Positions 44,929 to 56,871 of a DNA stretch of 64,000 nt are shown here, piece by piece (position 1 is the stretch's first letter; the number at the start of each line of letters is the position of its first letter). The notes below the pieces were generated by a model. It had not been told where the DNA came from. It did not search any database and saw only the letters and a list, made by a program, of their open reading frames with translations. Position numbers and translations under genes: made by a program. The stretch is from JAOAPY01 sp041492185 (GTDB lineage Bacteria; Acidobacteriota; Blastocatellia; Pyrinomonadales; Pyrinomonadaceae). The DNA lies in NCBI GenBank assembly GCA_041492185.1, contig JBGPWL010000001.1, forward strand, positions 1-64,000, in the 5' to 3' direction.

Positions 44929-45744
44929 ATGAACCGCCTAACCATCATTGGCTTGATCATCGTCGTGGTGCTTGTCATCGTGGCGATCTTTGCGCCCTGG
45001 ATCGCCCCGTACGATGTTGGAGCCACCGATCTTTCGATCCGTTACCTTTCACCGAACGCGAAACATTTCTTCGGCACTGACTCGACGGGTCGCGACATCT
45101 TTTCCCGCGTCGTGTTTGGCGCCCGCATCTCGTTGCAAGTGGGAATTATTGTTGTTACCGTTTCGGCTTTTGTGGGCACCATTCTGGGCGCATTCGCTGG
45201 CTTTTACGGTGGCTGGATTGACCGTTTTGTTTCAGGTTACGTTTTCAACGTCTTTCTCGCGTTCCCCGGCTTACTGTTAGCGATCGCAATGGTGGCCTTT
45301 CTCGGAGCGGGATTGAATCGATTGATTTTGGCCCTGTGTATTATCGGCTGGGTCGGCTATGCGCGTTTGATTCGTGGCCAGGTTTTGAAAGTCCGTGAAT
45401 ACGATTTCGTCCAGGCCGCACGAGCACTCGGCGCAAGCGACATGCGTATTCTACTGCTTCACATTCTTCCTAACGCGATCCAGCCATTGATTGTGCAGGC
45501 CAGTCTGGGAATGGCCGGCGCTGTCTTGTCGGAAGCAGCGCTTTCGTTTCTTGGCCTCGGCGTGCAACCGCCTGCGCCATCCTGGGGCGTGATGATTGAA
45601 GAGGCGCGCGATCTATCAACACTACAATCGGCGCCGCACGCCTTGATTTTTCCAGGCATCGCAATCGCGCTTACTGTGTTAGCATTCAACTTCATCGGCG
45701 ATGGACTGCGCGAGTATCTTGATCCGCGCCAGCGCGAAAGATAG
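44929..45744 (+). CDS. DppC-like ABC transporter permease
   Basis: The 271-residue permease starts MNRLTIIGLIIVVVLVIVAIF, has FGTDSTGRDIFSRVVFGARIS and the EAA loop VREYDFVQAARALGASDMRIL, and ends DGLREYLDPRQR. These are typical of the DppC/OppC subfamily. It should pair with the upstream DppB-like protein to form the peptide or nickel channel. ATG 44929 is preferred to GTG 44917. Confidence 0.93.
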   Translation: MNRLTIIGLIIVVVLVIVAIFAPWIAPYDVGATDLSIRYLSPNAKHFFGTDSTGRDIFSRVVFGARISLQVGIIVVTVSAFVGTILGAFAGFYGGWIDRFVSGYVFNVFLAFPGLLLAIAMVAFLGAGLNRLILALCIIGWVGYARLIRGQVLKVREYDFVQAARALGASDMRILLLHILPNAIQPLIVQASLGMAGAVLSEAALSFLGLGVQPPAPSWGVMIEEARDLSTLQSAPHALIFPGIAIALTVLAFNFIGDGLREYLDPRQRER

Positions 45745-45790
45745 ATGAATCGAAGGGTCTCATCAAACTACTTCAAAAGGAGAATCTGAA

Positions 45791-46051
45791 ATGAAGCGAG
45801 CCTTGATCGCGATCTTGTTCGTGACTTTCTTCCTTAGTCTGCCTGTCTACAGCGACGCCAGAGACTCGGGCAAACTTGCCGGCGAGACAGCAAAAATCGC
45901 TGGCAGCAAAACTGTGGCGCCGCTTTTCCTGCAAATCGGCAGAAGGCGCCAACGCCGGATGTATCGCCGCGCGGTTGTCCGTCGAGGGCGTCGTATTCAC
46001 CGCCGTCGCGTTGTGCGGCGAAGACGCTACATTAGAAGACGCGTTCGCTAG
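45791..46051 (+). CDS. small secreted arginine-rich protein
   Basis: The 86-residue product begins with a clear signal peptide (ALIAILFVTFFLSLPVYSDA) after an AAAGGAG site. Its mature C-terminal ~40 residues are almost half Arg, in runs such as RRRQRRMYRRAVVRRGRR, with interspersed Val, Tyr and His. The charge suggests a secreted DNA- or LPS-binding or antimicrobial-like peptide; no homologue was recognised. It is tandem with the degenerate ABC gene. Confidence 0.7.
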   Translation: MKRALIAILFVTFFLSLPVYSDARDSGKLAGETAKIAGSKTVAPLFLQIGRRRQRRMYRRAVVRRGRRIHRRRVVRRRRYIRRRVR

Positions 46052-46063
46052 GCGATTCGCGAC

Positions 46064-46921
46064 ATGCCGCTGACGGAGATGAGCGACCGGCATAGTCTTG
46101 CCCGCACAAATGTGGGCACGGCTAACGCAGGCAATGCGGGGCCTGTCGAAATCTTTGTCGCCCATCTCTCAAAAATCTATCCAATACCGTTTGCGCGCCT
46201 GAAGGCTCTTCTGCGGCGCAAGAGTAAACCTCCAGTCGAGGCGCTGCGCGACGTTTCTTTCGACGTGCGCCGTGGTGAAATCTTTGGGTTCATCGGACGA
46301 AATGGCGCCGGCAAGACTACGCTGACGAAGATCGTAGCGACGCTGGTCCAGCCAACCTCCGGAACCGTGACCGTCGGGGCCTACGACAGCGTGCATGACG
46401 ACGTGCATGTGCGTATGCGCGTAGGTCTCGCGAACGCGGAAGAACGAAGCTTTTACTGGCGACTAACTGCCGAACAGAACCTGCTCTTTTTCGCACGACT
46501 CTATGGCATGAGCACGCGCACCGCAAAAGTCCGTATTGCGGATCTCTTCAGACAGCTTGAACTTGAAGATGTCGCGCGTCGTCGCTTCGGCGAAATTTCG
46601 ACCGGCAACAAGCAACGGTTGGCAGTGGCCCGAGCGCTGTTGTCGAAACCGCCCGTCCTATTCTCCGGGGTGTTTTTTCCGACCCAGCTCCTTAAAGAGT
46701 ACGGGGGCGCATCGATCAGCAGCATCTCGCGAATTCTGCCGCCGACTTATGGCATCAATGGCATCCGCGCCGTTTTGATCGAAGGGCGCGGATTACGAGA
46801 TGTTCAGGACCCGTTGATGGCGCTACTGCTATTTCTGGCAGTGCTGCTTCCCTTCTCGCTCTGGGTATTCGGCCGCGCCATTCGCCGCGCGAAGCGCGAA
46901 GGCAGTTTGATTCAGTACTAA
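46064..46921 (+). pseudogene. deletion fusion of an ABC ATPase to an ABC-2 permease tail
   Basis: Residues 1-200 are a normal ABC ATPase beginning: Walker A GRNGAGKTT and a signature-like ISTGNKQRLAVARALL. At LLSKPPVLF (about position 46663) the expected Walker B (LDEPT) is missing. The frame continues as SGVFFPTQLLKEYGG, ILPPTYGINGIRAVL and WVFGRAIRRAKREGSL, the typical C-terminal part of an ABC-2 type permease. An internal deletion that joined an ATPase gene and the adjacent permease gene in frame explains this. The product should not hydrolyse ATP normally. Confidence 0.75.
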
Positions 46922-46980
46922 AATTGAGGTAGTGCGCTAATTAGGAGCTCGTGCACAAGTTAATTGTCGGGCGAACCTTT

Positions 46981-47033
46981 AATGAACGCGGGCGTGGCGG
47001 GAAGCATCATTGACGTCGTAGGTAACACGCTGT
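46981..47033 (+). pseudogene. cysK-like N-terminal remnant (stub 1)
   Basis: The bases from ATG 46981 encode MNAGVAGSIIDVVGNT, nearly the same as the start of the cysK-like gene at 50227 (MNPGVAESIIDFVGNTPLL). The two stretches match at most positions over about 55 bases and then stop matching, after which the frame runs on into unrelated sequence. It is best read as a relic of a second cysteine-synthase-like gene. Confidence 0.6.
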
Positions 47034-47049
47034 CATTCGCATTCGTCCA

Positions 47050-47340
47050 TCATCTCTCATCTTTCAATTCAATCAATTCAGGATATCCGCGCATGACGGC
47101 CACATCCTCAGCCATTATCACAAGCTCCGGTATTCCTTTTGAAAACTTATACACACGATGTCTAAAAATTCCATCCACCTCCAAAGAGGATCTGCCCGTA
47201 TAACGGAATAGCGCCGTCGTCCGCGAGCCATTTGACTCTACAGAGACAGTCGAATCTTCACCCTGGCTTTCGTTTATTGTTTTCGGTGGGTCAGAAAATG
47301 ATGATGTAAGCGCTTGTCTTTTCTTACCACAACAATTCAT
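47050..47340 (-). CDS. hypothetical protein of the AT-richer cassette
   Basis: This 96-residue product begins MNCCGKKRQALTSSF, with paired Cys near the N-terminus and a hydrophilic first half. A later beta-rich stretch (TTALFRYTGRSSLEVDGIFRHRVYKF) and ELVIMAEDVAVMRGYPELI follow. It follows the DUF1360-like gene by 11 bases. No family was recognised. It could be a small structural or assembly protein, but nothing shows this directly. Confidence 0.6.
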   Translation of the reverse strand: MNCCGKKRQALTSSFSDPPKTINESQGEDSTVSVESNGSRTTALFRYTGRSSLEVDGIFRHRVYKFSKGIPELVIMAEDVAVMRGYPELIELKDER

Positions 47341-47351
47341 TAGGATTGTAC

Positions 47352-47618
47352 TTACTCTGATGGAGAATTCTTATCTCTAATAAAAAGGTTCTGTATGATA
47401 ATCGCGCCTGAAGACAGCGCCAACCACTGCAGAGTTTTTTCAAGCCAAGTGCGCCCAGAGTACAAACCGAGCGGCAGGGCCACCCACAACGACAGGCAGT
47501 AGAAGCAATCCATCAATGATCCAAGGGCACCGTTTCCCAGTGATTTTCTTAACTTGAAAATCACATCGAATGGCCCATCTTCAGCCTGAAGCAAATGGGT
47601 GAGGCGCCACACTGCCAA
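47352..47618 (-). CDS. DUF1360-like small membrane protein
   Basis: The 88-residue product matches the DUF1360 pattern as I recall it: AVWRLTHLLQAEDGPFDVIFKLRKSLG, MDCFYCLSLWVALPLGL and a final hydrophobic helix. It should be an integral membrane protein with one or two helices. It sits between the 760-residue protein and the 96-residue protein, in an AT-richer island. Confidence 0.68.
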   Translation of the reverse strand: MAVWRLTHLLQAEDGPFDVIFKLRKSLGNGALGSLMDCFYCLSLWVALPLGLYSGRTWLEKTLQWLALSSGAIIIQNLFIRDKNSPSE

Positions 47619-47649
47619 AACGGATAGAAGAAAAATGAAGTAATTAATC

Positions 47650-49932
47650 TTAGCTTATTCTCTCTACGGCAAACGACGTGCTGTTGTAGTAGGTGCCATC
47701 AATTCCGGTGTTGTAGCCGTTCGTTTGCCTCTTCGCGGCAGACAAACCGATGTAATAAACGGTGTAGCTTTCCGTGCTCTCCAGCCATTTCTTGGTAGGC
47801 ACGGGTGCAGGCGAATAGGTGATATCGTGTGAATTGAGATCTCCAAATTTGCTCAGCTCAGCAGTGCCCGTATATCCGGGACAACCGTTGCCATCTGTGT
47901 TTCCGGGATTGCTGCCCGATGAAATACCCGGTATGCTCTCGACCACCGCAAAACCAGCCCCGCATTTTGAAATGCCAAGATCATAATTGTCGAGGAAGCC
48001 CCATTCGTCGTTGGCCTTAAACCTAATATTTAACGGAGTATTCAAACTCCCTTCCTTCATACGATACAAGTTACACTCGGCTTTGATGATATTGACTCCA
48101 TCGTCAACGAACCAAACGTTATCCAATGAAAAGCCGAGTCGATTGTTATCAATAAACAACGCAATCAGATCTCTTGCTAAAGGCACCAGGTTGCCGGCCG
48201 CATCATAGCCTTCGACCTTGAAATAAACCGTTCCGGGCTGAGTGCCTTGATAAATCCCGGAAGATAATTGCATATAACGATCCAGGTTGCTGAACTCCCA
48301 ATCAACGCCGTCGAAGAACACTTCCGCCTGAATATTTTTATAGGCTGGAACGTTAGGTGTTGCAACGCCGTCAACACTCAAAGTGGAAGGAAAAGGTCCT
48401 ACCAAATCCCCGTTGTAATTGGGAAGGTTACGCTTCGAAAAGATCGGATGTAAATACGACTCGCTAACAAATTGCCAATTCACGCCGTCTTTTGAATATC
48501 TGATCGTGTAGTGCCTGATGATCGGATCTGCTGCGCTTCTCTGAGTGTTATACAGGCATCCCTTCACATCAATCACTCCCGCCCAGCAGGCGCAATCCAC
48601 CGCAAAAACGGCCTGCGAATTATGAACGGTAATCTTCCCGTCGGGACGCAGGTGATTGTTGTATCCGTTTCGGTTCAATGCCGCAGCGGACGTGCTGCCC
48701 GATGTATTTTGATTCCCTCCTATAAACACATTGCCCAACGAGCCGATTAAATTGCCGTTAAAGCAGATTGAAGTAACAGGCACTTGTGATGCAGGCAGGC
48801 AGAGATCCAGCCGGTACAAATTGGGCACATTGTAATAAGGCGCACTTTCATAAAGCACTCCCGAAGCGGGATTGCTATCCGGCACGCTCACGATGAGATC
48901 CGGTCTGTATTGGACAAGTACATTTTCACCGGGCGCGACATCAGTGATTACTTCAGTAAACAACTCGGACAAGGATTGGGTAAAACGGAAAATATAATTT
49001 CCATTCATGTCCGTGATAACGCTTCCTAAAAAGTCGCGTACACCGGTGCCGGTGTAGGTGCCCCCCGCCAATTCTGACGGGCTCCTGTCATATTCCTGGA
49101 AATTTAAGGTGACGTTTCGGGCTGGCTGCGTGACACACCACCGGCGTCCGATATCAACCAGTTTCGCGAGCGCGATCGTATCGACACCGATTGACTGCAT
49201 TTGCCCGGATGATGCCAGAGTCACCGCTCTGTCGAATCTGACGTCCGTAGTCACAGACATCGCTTCCGCTTTCATCTCTTTTGGTGATTTCTTCGTATCC
49301 GCGCTTACGACAGCCTCGCTTTGCGTTCTGCGAAAAATGTTCGCGACCCTGGTGACCGGCTGGGCACTGCTATTCAGGTTGATCATCAGAGGCAGAAACG
49401 GACCGGGATCAGGTGGGTTCGGGTTCACAATGATGGGCGGGATACGCTCGGGGTAATACTTCTTAATAACACTAGCGAGCAACGGATTTTGCAGGGCTGC
49501 CCGAAGCGCTGCGGATGTTTCGATCACCAACCAACCCCGGTAGCACGGATTGTAATAACAAAGTCCGGAATAGGTAGAAACATTTCCATAAATCAGATAG
49601 TCACTGAAAGAAGCGGGCGTGGAACACGTAAGGATAAGATCATCGAAATCCACGAAGGATGGGTCATCGTTTGATTCTATGTCAAACTTGTAGTTACCCC
49701 CTTGCAGGACGGGGAATTTGAGTCGCGTGTCTGACTGCTGAAAACCCGCGCCCGAGTTAAATTGAGTGGCAATGGTCCATAAATCTCCAGTGACACTAAC
49801 GGGGGCCATCCCGACTGACGCATTATGGGGACCATTTCCGGTTGCGGCGCCGCTAATCACAAATCGCCGTGGATTATCAGATTCCATCGCTTTCACATTG
49901 ATGGTCCAGCTGCCCTGCATTGAGATAAACAT
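47650..49932 (-). CDS. 760-residue protein of unknown function in AT-richer cassette
   Basis: No signal peptide is seen (start MFISMQGSWTINVKAMES). The N-terminal ~110 residues form a beta-rich domain (GSWTINVKAME, WTIATQFNSGAGFQ, YKFDIESNDDPSFVDFDDLILTC). The rest is Asn/Tyr/Gly-rich beta structure, with CLPASQVPVTSICFNG, WQFVSESYLHPIFS and GFAVVESIPGISSG. The amino-acid make-up recalls large structural or adhesive proteins rather than enzymes. Codon and base usage are visibly different from the flanks, suggesting horizontal acquisition. The start at 49932 or 49920 is uncertain. Confidence 0.7.
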   Translation of the reverse strand: MFISMQGSWTINVKAMESDNPRRFVISGAATGNGPHNASVGMAPVSVTGDLWTIATQFNSGAGFQQSDTRLKFPVLQGGNYKFDIESNDDPSFVDFDDLILTCSTPASFSDYLIYGNVSTYSGLCYYNPCYRGWLVIETSAALRAALQNPLLASVIKKYYPERIPPIIVNPNPPDPGPFLPLMINLNSSAQPVTRVANIFRRTQSEAVVSADTKKSPKEMKAEAMSVTTDVRFDRAVTLASSGQMQSIGVDTIALAKLVDIGRRWCVTQPARNVTLNFQEYDRSPSELAGGTYTGTGVRDFLGSVITDMNGNYIFRFTQSLSELFTEVITDVAPGENVLVQYRPDLIVSVPDSNPASGVLYESAPYYNVPNLYRLDLCLPASQVPVTSICFNGNLIGSLGNVFIGGNQNTSGSTSAAALNRNGYNNHLRPDGKITVHNSQAVFAVDCACWAGVIDVKGCLYNTQRSAADPIIRHYTIRYSKDGVNWQFVSESYLHPIFSKRNLPNYNGDLVGPFPSTLSVDGVATPNVPAYKNIQAEVFFDGVDWEFSNLDRYMQLSSGIYQGTQPGTVYFKVEGYDAAGNLVPLARDLIALFIDNNRLGFSLDNVWFVDDGVNIIKAECNLYRMKEGSLNTPLNIRFKANDEWGFLDNYDLGISKCGAGFAVVESIPGISSGSNPGNTDGNGCPGYTGTAELSKFGDLNSHDITYSPAPVPTKKWLESTESYTVYYIGLSAAKRQTNGYNTGIDGTYYNSTSFAVERIS

Positions 49933-50226
49933 ATCTTTCCCTCCCGTCTAACTTCAGCCTACACCGACGCCAAAAATTCTACGTTTCCCGCATAATGCAC
50001 CGCAGGTATTATCTTGTCAAGCTCTGTTACAACGTTTATTGCAGGCGTCATCCGGTCAAGGCCGTCAACGAGTTAGCGTCTGCGAATTCGCATGCCTTTA
50101 GGCTCTGCCCGAGTGGTTGTGTCACGACAGTTCAATCCTGCGTAAATTGACAGCGCATAGCCCGCGGGCTAACATGCGTGCTCGTTTGTCTTCTCCGTAT
50201 TTGTGCTCTGCATACACTGAATCTTA
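49933..50226. other. intergenic spacer between cassette and cysK-like stub
   Basis: This ~290-base stretch has no open frame with coding features and no strong terminator. It is the likely promoter region for the 760-residue gene on the minus strand. Two phrases (TCTTGTCAAGCTC and TCCGGTCAAGGCC, near 50012 and 50053) look alike but are short. Confidence 0.4.
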
Positions 50227-50547
50227 ATGAACCCGGGCGTGGCTGAAAGCATCATCGACTTCGTAGGTAACACGCCGCTGCTCCACCTCTCGCGCTTTTC
50301 CCCGCCACCGCTCGCCGATATCTACGCCAAGCTTGAATACTCCAGTCCCGGCGGTTCCGTGAAAGCTCGCGCGGAGCTGGGCTTGATTCTCGACGTTGAG
50401 CGCCGCGGTATGCTGCAACCACGTTCTACGATCATCGAACCAACCGCCGGCAATGCTGGAATTGGACTGGCGCTTATCGGCGTCGCGCGCGGGTATCGTG
50501 TTATTCTGTGCGTGCCCGAGGGCTTTGCAGTGGAAAAATCAAACTGA
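50227..50547 (+). pseudogene. truncated cysteine synthase-like gene (N-terminal third)
   Basis: The 106-residue product matches the N-terminus of PLP-dependent CysK/cystathionine beta-synthase: MNPGVAESIIDFVGNTPLL, the PLP lysine in PGGSVKARAELG, and EPTAGNAGIGLALIG. It ends at VPEGFAVEKSN followed by a stop, where the family continues for about 200 more residues. The 3' two-thirds have been lost. The cystathionine gamma-synthase/lyase gene begins 45 bases downstream, which suggests a former transsulfuration operon. Confidence 0.8.
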
Positions 50548-50592
50548 TGGAAACGACCGACTTCTGACTTCTGGCCCCTGACTTCTGAATAT

Positions 50593-51732
50593 ATGGGTTT
50601 CGCAACTATCGCAATTCATACCGGACAGGAACCTGACCCGACGACCGGCGCGGTCTCGGTTCCGATTTATCAAACCTCGACCTATGCGCAGGACGGACTC
50701 GGCAAAAACAAAGGCTATGAGTACGCGCGCACGCAAAATCCAACTCGCACGGCCGTCGAGCGTAACGTGGCCGCTCTCGAAGGCGCGCGTTTCGGTTTTG
50801 CCTTTGCTTCGGGGATGGCGGCTATAGATGCGACGCTCCGTCTGGTGAAATCTGGCGAACATGTGATCGTTTCAGACAATACTTATGGGGGTACGGCCCG
50901 TTTGTTTACGAAGATCCTCGCGAACTACCAAATCGAATTCGATTTCGTCGATACCTCCGACGTTTTGAACGTCGAAGCTGCCGTCAAAGAAAACACAAAG
51001 ATGGTTTTCATCGAGACTCCGACAAATCCCGTGATGATCGTGACGGATTTGCAGGCTGTGTCTGAAGTCGCTCATCGGGCGGGCGCGCGCGTGGTCTGCG
51101 ACAACACCTTCATGTCGCCTTACCTGCAACGGCCGCTCGAGTTCGGCGTGGACATCGTCGTGCATTCAACGACAAAATATCTGAATGGCCACTCCGACGG
51201 CATCGGCGGAATGGTCGTGCTCAATAACGAAGACGACGCCGCCTGGATTGCCTTTGTGCAGAACAGCGCCGGCGCCATCCTTGCACCGTTTGATTCGTGG
51301 CTCGTGATGCGCGGCACCAAAACGCTGGCGCTGCGTATGGAGCAACACGACAAGTCGGGCCGAGCGGTCGCGGCGTTTCTCGAAGAGCATCCGAAAGTTT
51401 TGAAGATTTATTATCCAGGGTCGGCTTCGCATCCACAGCACGCGCTTGCCATGCGCCAACAGAAAGGCTTTGGCGGAATGGTGGCGTTTGATGTGGGCTC
51501 GCTTGCGGCTGCCCGTTCGGTGCTGGAATCTGTTAAGCTATGCACCCTCGCCGAGAGCCTCGGTGGAGTGGAAACGTTGATTTGCCATCCGGCGACGATG
51601 ACTCACGCGTCCGTTGACCCAGCCAAGCGCGAACGACTGGGCATCACGGACGGTCTGGTGCGCGTTTCTGTAGGGATTGAAGACACGGATGACATCATCG
51701 CCGATCTTGATCAGGCTTTGCAGCGAATCTGA
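50593..51732 (+). CDS. metB: cystathionine gamma-synthase/lyase
   Basis: The 379-residue PLP enzyme of the Cys/Met metabolism family starts MGFATIAIHTGQEPDPTTGAVSVPIYQTSTYAQ (in part). It has YEYARTQNPTR and the PLP lysine K195 in HSTTKYLNGHSD. It either makes cystathionine from an O-acylhomoserine and cysteine or cleaves it; the sequence does not settle gamma-synthase versus gamma-lyase. Because the upstream beta-synthase/cysK is truncated, the reverse pathway may be impaired here unless another copy exists. Confidence 0.92.
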   Translation: MGFATIAIHTGQEPDPTTGAVSVPIYQTSTYAQDGLGKNKGYEYARTQNPTRTAVERNVAALEGARFGFAFASGMAAIDATLRLVKSGEHVIVSDNTYGGTARLFTKILANYQIEFDFVDTSDVLNVEAAVKENTKMVFIETPTNPVMIVTDLQAVSEVAHRAGARVVCDNTFMSPYLQRPLEFGVDIVVHSTTKYLNGHSDGIGGMVVLNNEDDAAWIAFVQNSAGAILAPFDSWLVMRGTKTLALRMEQHDKSGRAVAAFLEEHPKVLKIYYPGSASHPQHALAMRQQKGFGGMVAFDVGSLAAARSVLESVKLCTLAESLGGVETLICHPATMTHASVDPAKRERLGITDGLVRVSVGIEDTDDIIADLDQALQRI

Positions 51733-51751
51733 GCGCTCGCGGAACCGCACG

Positions 51752-51780
51752 TTGACAACTTGCGTTACGGATTGAAAATA
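51752..51780 (+). promoter_or_regulatory. possible promoter for the PP2C gene
   Basis: A perfect TTGACA lies at 51752-51757 and an A/T-rich AAAATA at 51775-51780, with a 17-base spacing, about 88 bases before the ATG. The -10 match is weak, so this is only a candidate. Confidence 0.3.
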
Positions 51781-51867
51781 TAGTTTATTCCTCAGTGACA
51801 CGAAAGCGGGAACGGGTTAAAATCATTCTGATTTACAGCCAGTAAACGAATCGCCCCTCGGTTCCTT

Positions 51868-52791
51868 ATGATCGTCGAGTTGCATGCAAAATCAGACGTG
51901 GGCCGCGTCCGCCGTGGCAACGAGGATAATTTCCTCGTATTGGATCTCACGAACGATCGGACCTGGATCGGCTCGGACGATAAGGAAGAGCCAACGGAGT
52001 TCCGGAAGTTTGAACTGGGCCAGAGAGGTCTGGTGCTGGTCGTTTCTGACGGCATGGGCGGCGCGCTGGCGGGTGACGTGGCCAGTCGCATGGCAGTCGA
52101 TTCCGTCCGTGAAATGCTGGTCGGCGATGATCCTGATGGAGGTTGCGACGAAGACGTGCCGCTGGTTGAATGTCTGAAGAACGCCACCGTCTATGCCAAC
52201 CTCGCGATCCATCTGCGCAGTCAGGAAGACGCACGCTGCGCCGGCATGGGAGCGACCTTCACAGGCGCCGCGGTTAAGGATCACTATCTCGATCTGGTTC
52301 AAGTAGGCGACAGTCGCGCTTACATCATTCGCAAGGAACAGATTCGCCTCGCGACGAAAGATCAGTCGCTGGTCCAGCAGCTCGTCGATGTTGGCCAGAT
52401 CAGCGAAGCAGAAGCCGAGACGCACATGTTCCGCAACGTCATTCTGCAAGCGCTTGGCGCGCAGAGCGAGGTCACGCCGGCAACAGGACGCCTCGCGCTG
52501 CGCCGTCGCGATGTCCTGTTGCTTTGCAGTGACGGACTGTCGGGCAAGCTAAAGGCGGAAGACATTCAACAGATCGTTACGAGCAATGGCGACTTGCAGG
52601 CGGCTTGCGGCGCGTTGATTGATTTGGCAAACGAACGCGGCGGCGAGGACAACATAACCGTCGTGCTGGCGCGCTTTCTCGGCGACGACCTTGAAGAACC
52701 TGTGAGCGATCGCATCACGATTGAGTTGCCGTCGTTGGAAGAAGACAAAACGCTGGAAGATACTTTCGAACCCGATACCGAACCGCACTGA
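51868..52791 (+). CDS. PP2C-type Ser/Thr protein phosphatase
   Basis: The 307-residue protein contains the metal-binding and core motifs in the right order: SDVGRVRRGNEDNF, VVSDGMGGALAG, VQVGDSRAYII, LLCSDGLSGKL and GGEDNITVV. It should dephosphorylate phospho-Ser/Thr using two Mn/Mg ions. It begins at ATG 51868. The acidic C-terminal tail (about 35 residues) lies beyond the catalytic domain. Acidobacteria usually pair such phosphatases with PknB kinases; a candidate is at 3336-4853, though distant. Confidence 0.93.
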   Translation: MIVELHAKSDVGRVRRGNEDNFLVLDLTNDRTWIGSDDKEEPTEFRKFELGQRGLVLVVSDGMGGALAGDVASRMAVDSVREMLVGDDPDGGCDEDVPLVECLKNATVYANLAIHLRSQEDARCAGMGATFTGAAVKDHYLDLVQVGDSRAYIIRKEQIRLATKDQSLVQQLVDVGQISEAEAETHMFRNVILQALGAQSEVTPATGRLALRRRDVLLLCSDGLSGKLKAEDIQQIVTSNGDLQAACGALIDLANERGGEDNITVVLARFLGDDLEEPVSDRITIELPSLEEDKTLEDTFEPDTEPH

Positions 52792-52830
52792 GTCTTGTCA
52801 CTTCGCCAGGGCTATCGTTTTCATCACAAC

Positions 52831-56868
<4,038 letters not shown>

Positions 56869-56871
56869 AGC

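Noticed and set aside
47050..49932. Prophage or contractile tail interpretation of the DUF1360 cassette
   Set aside because: No sheath, tube, baseplate, integrase or att site is visible; only the composition of the 760-aa protein hints at a structural role.
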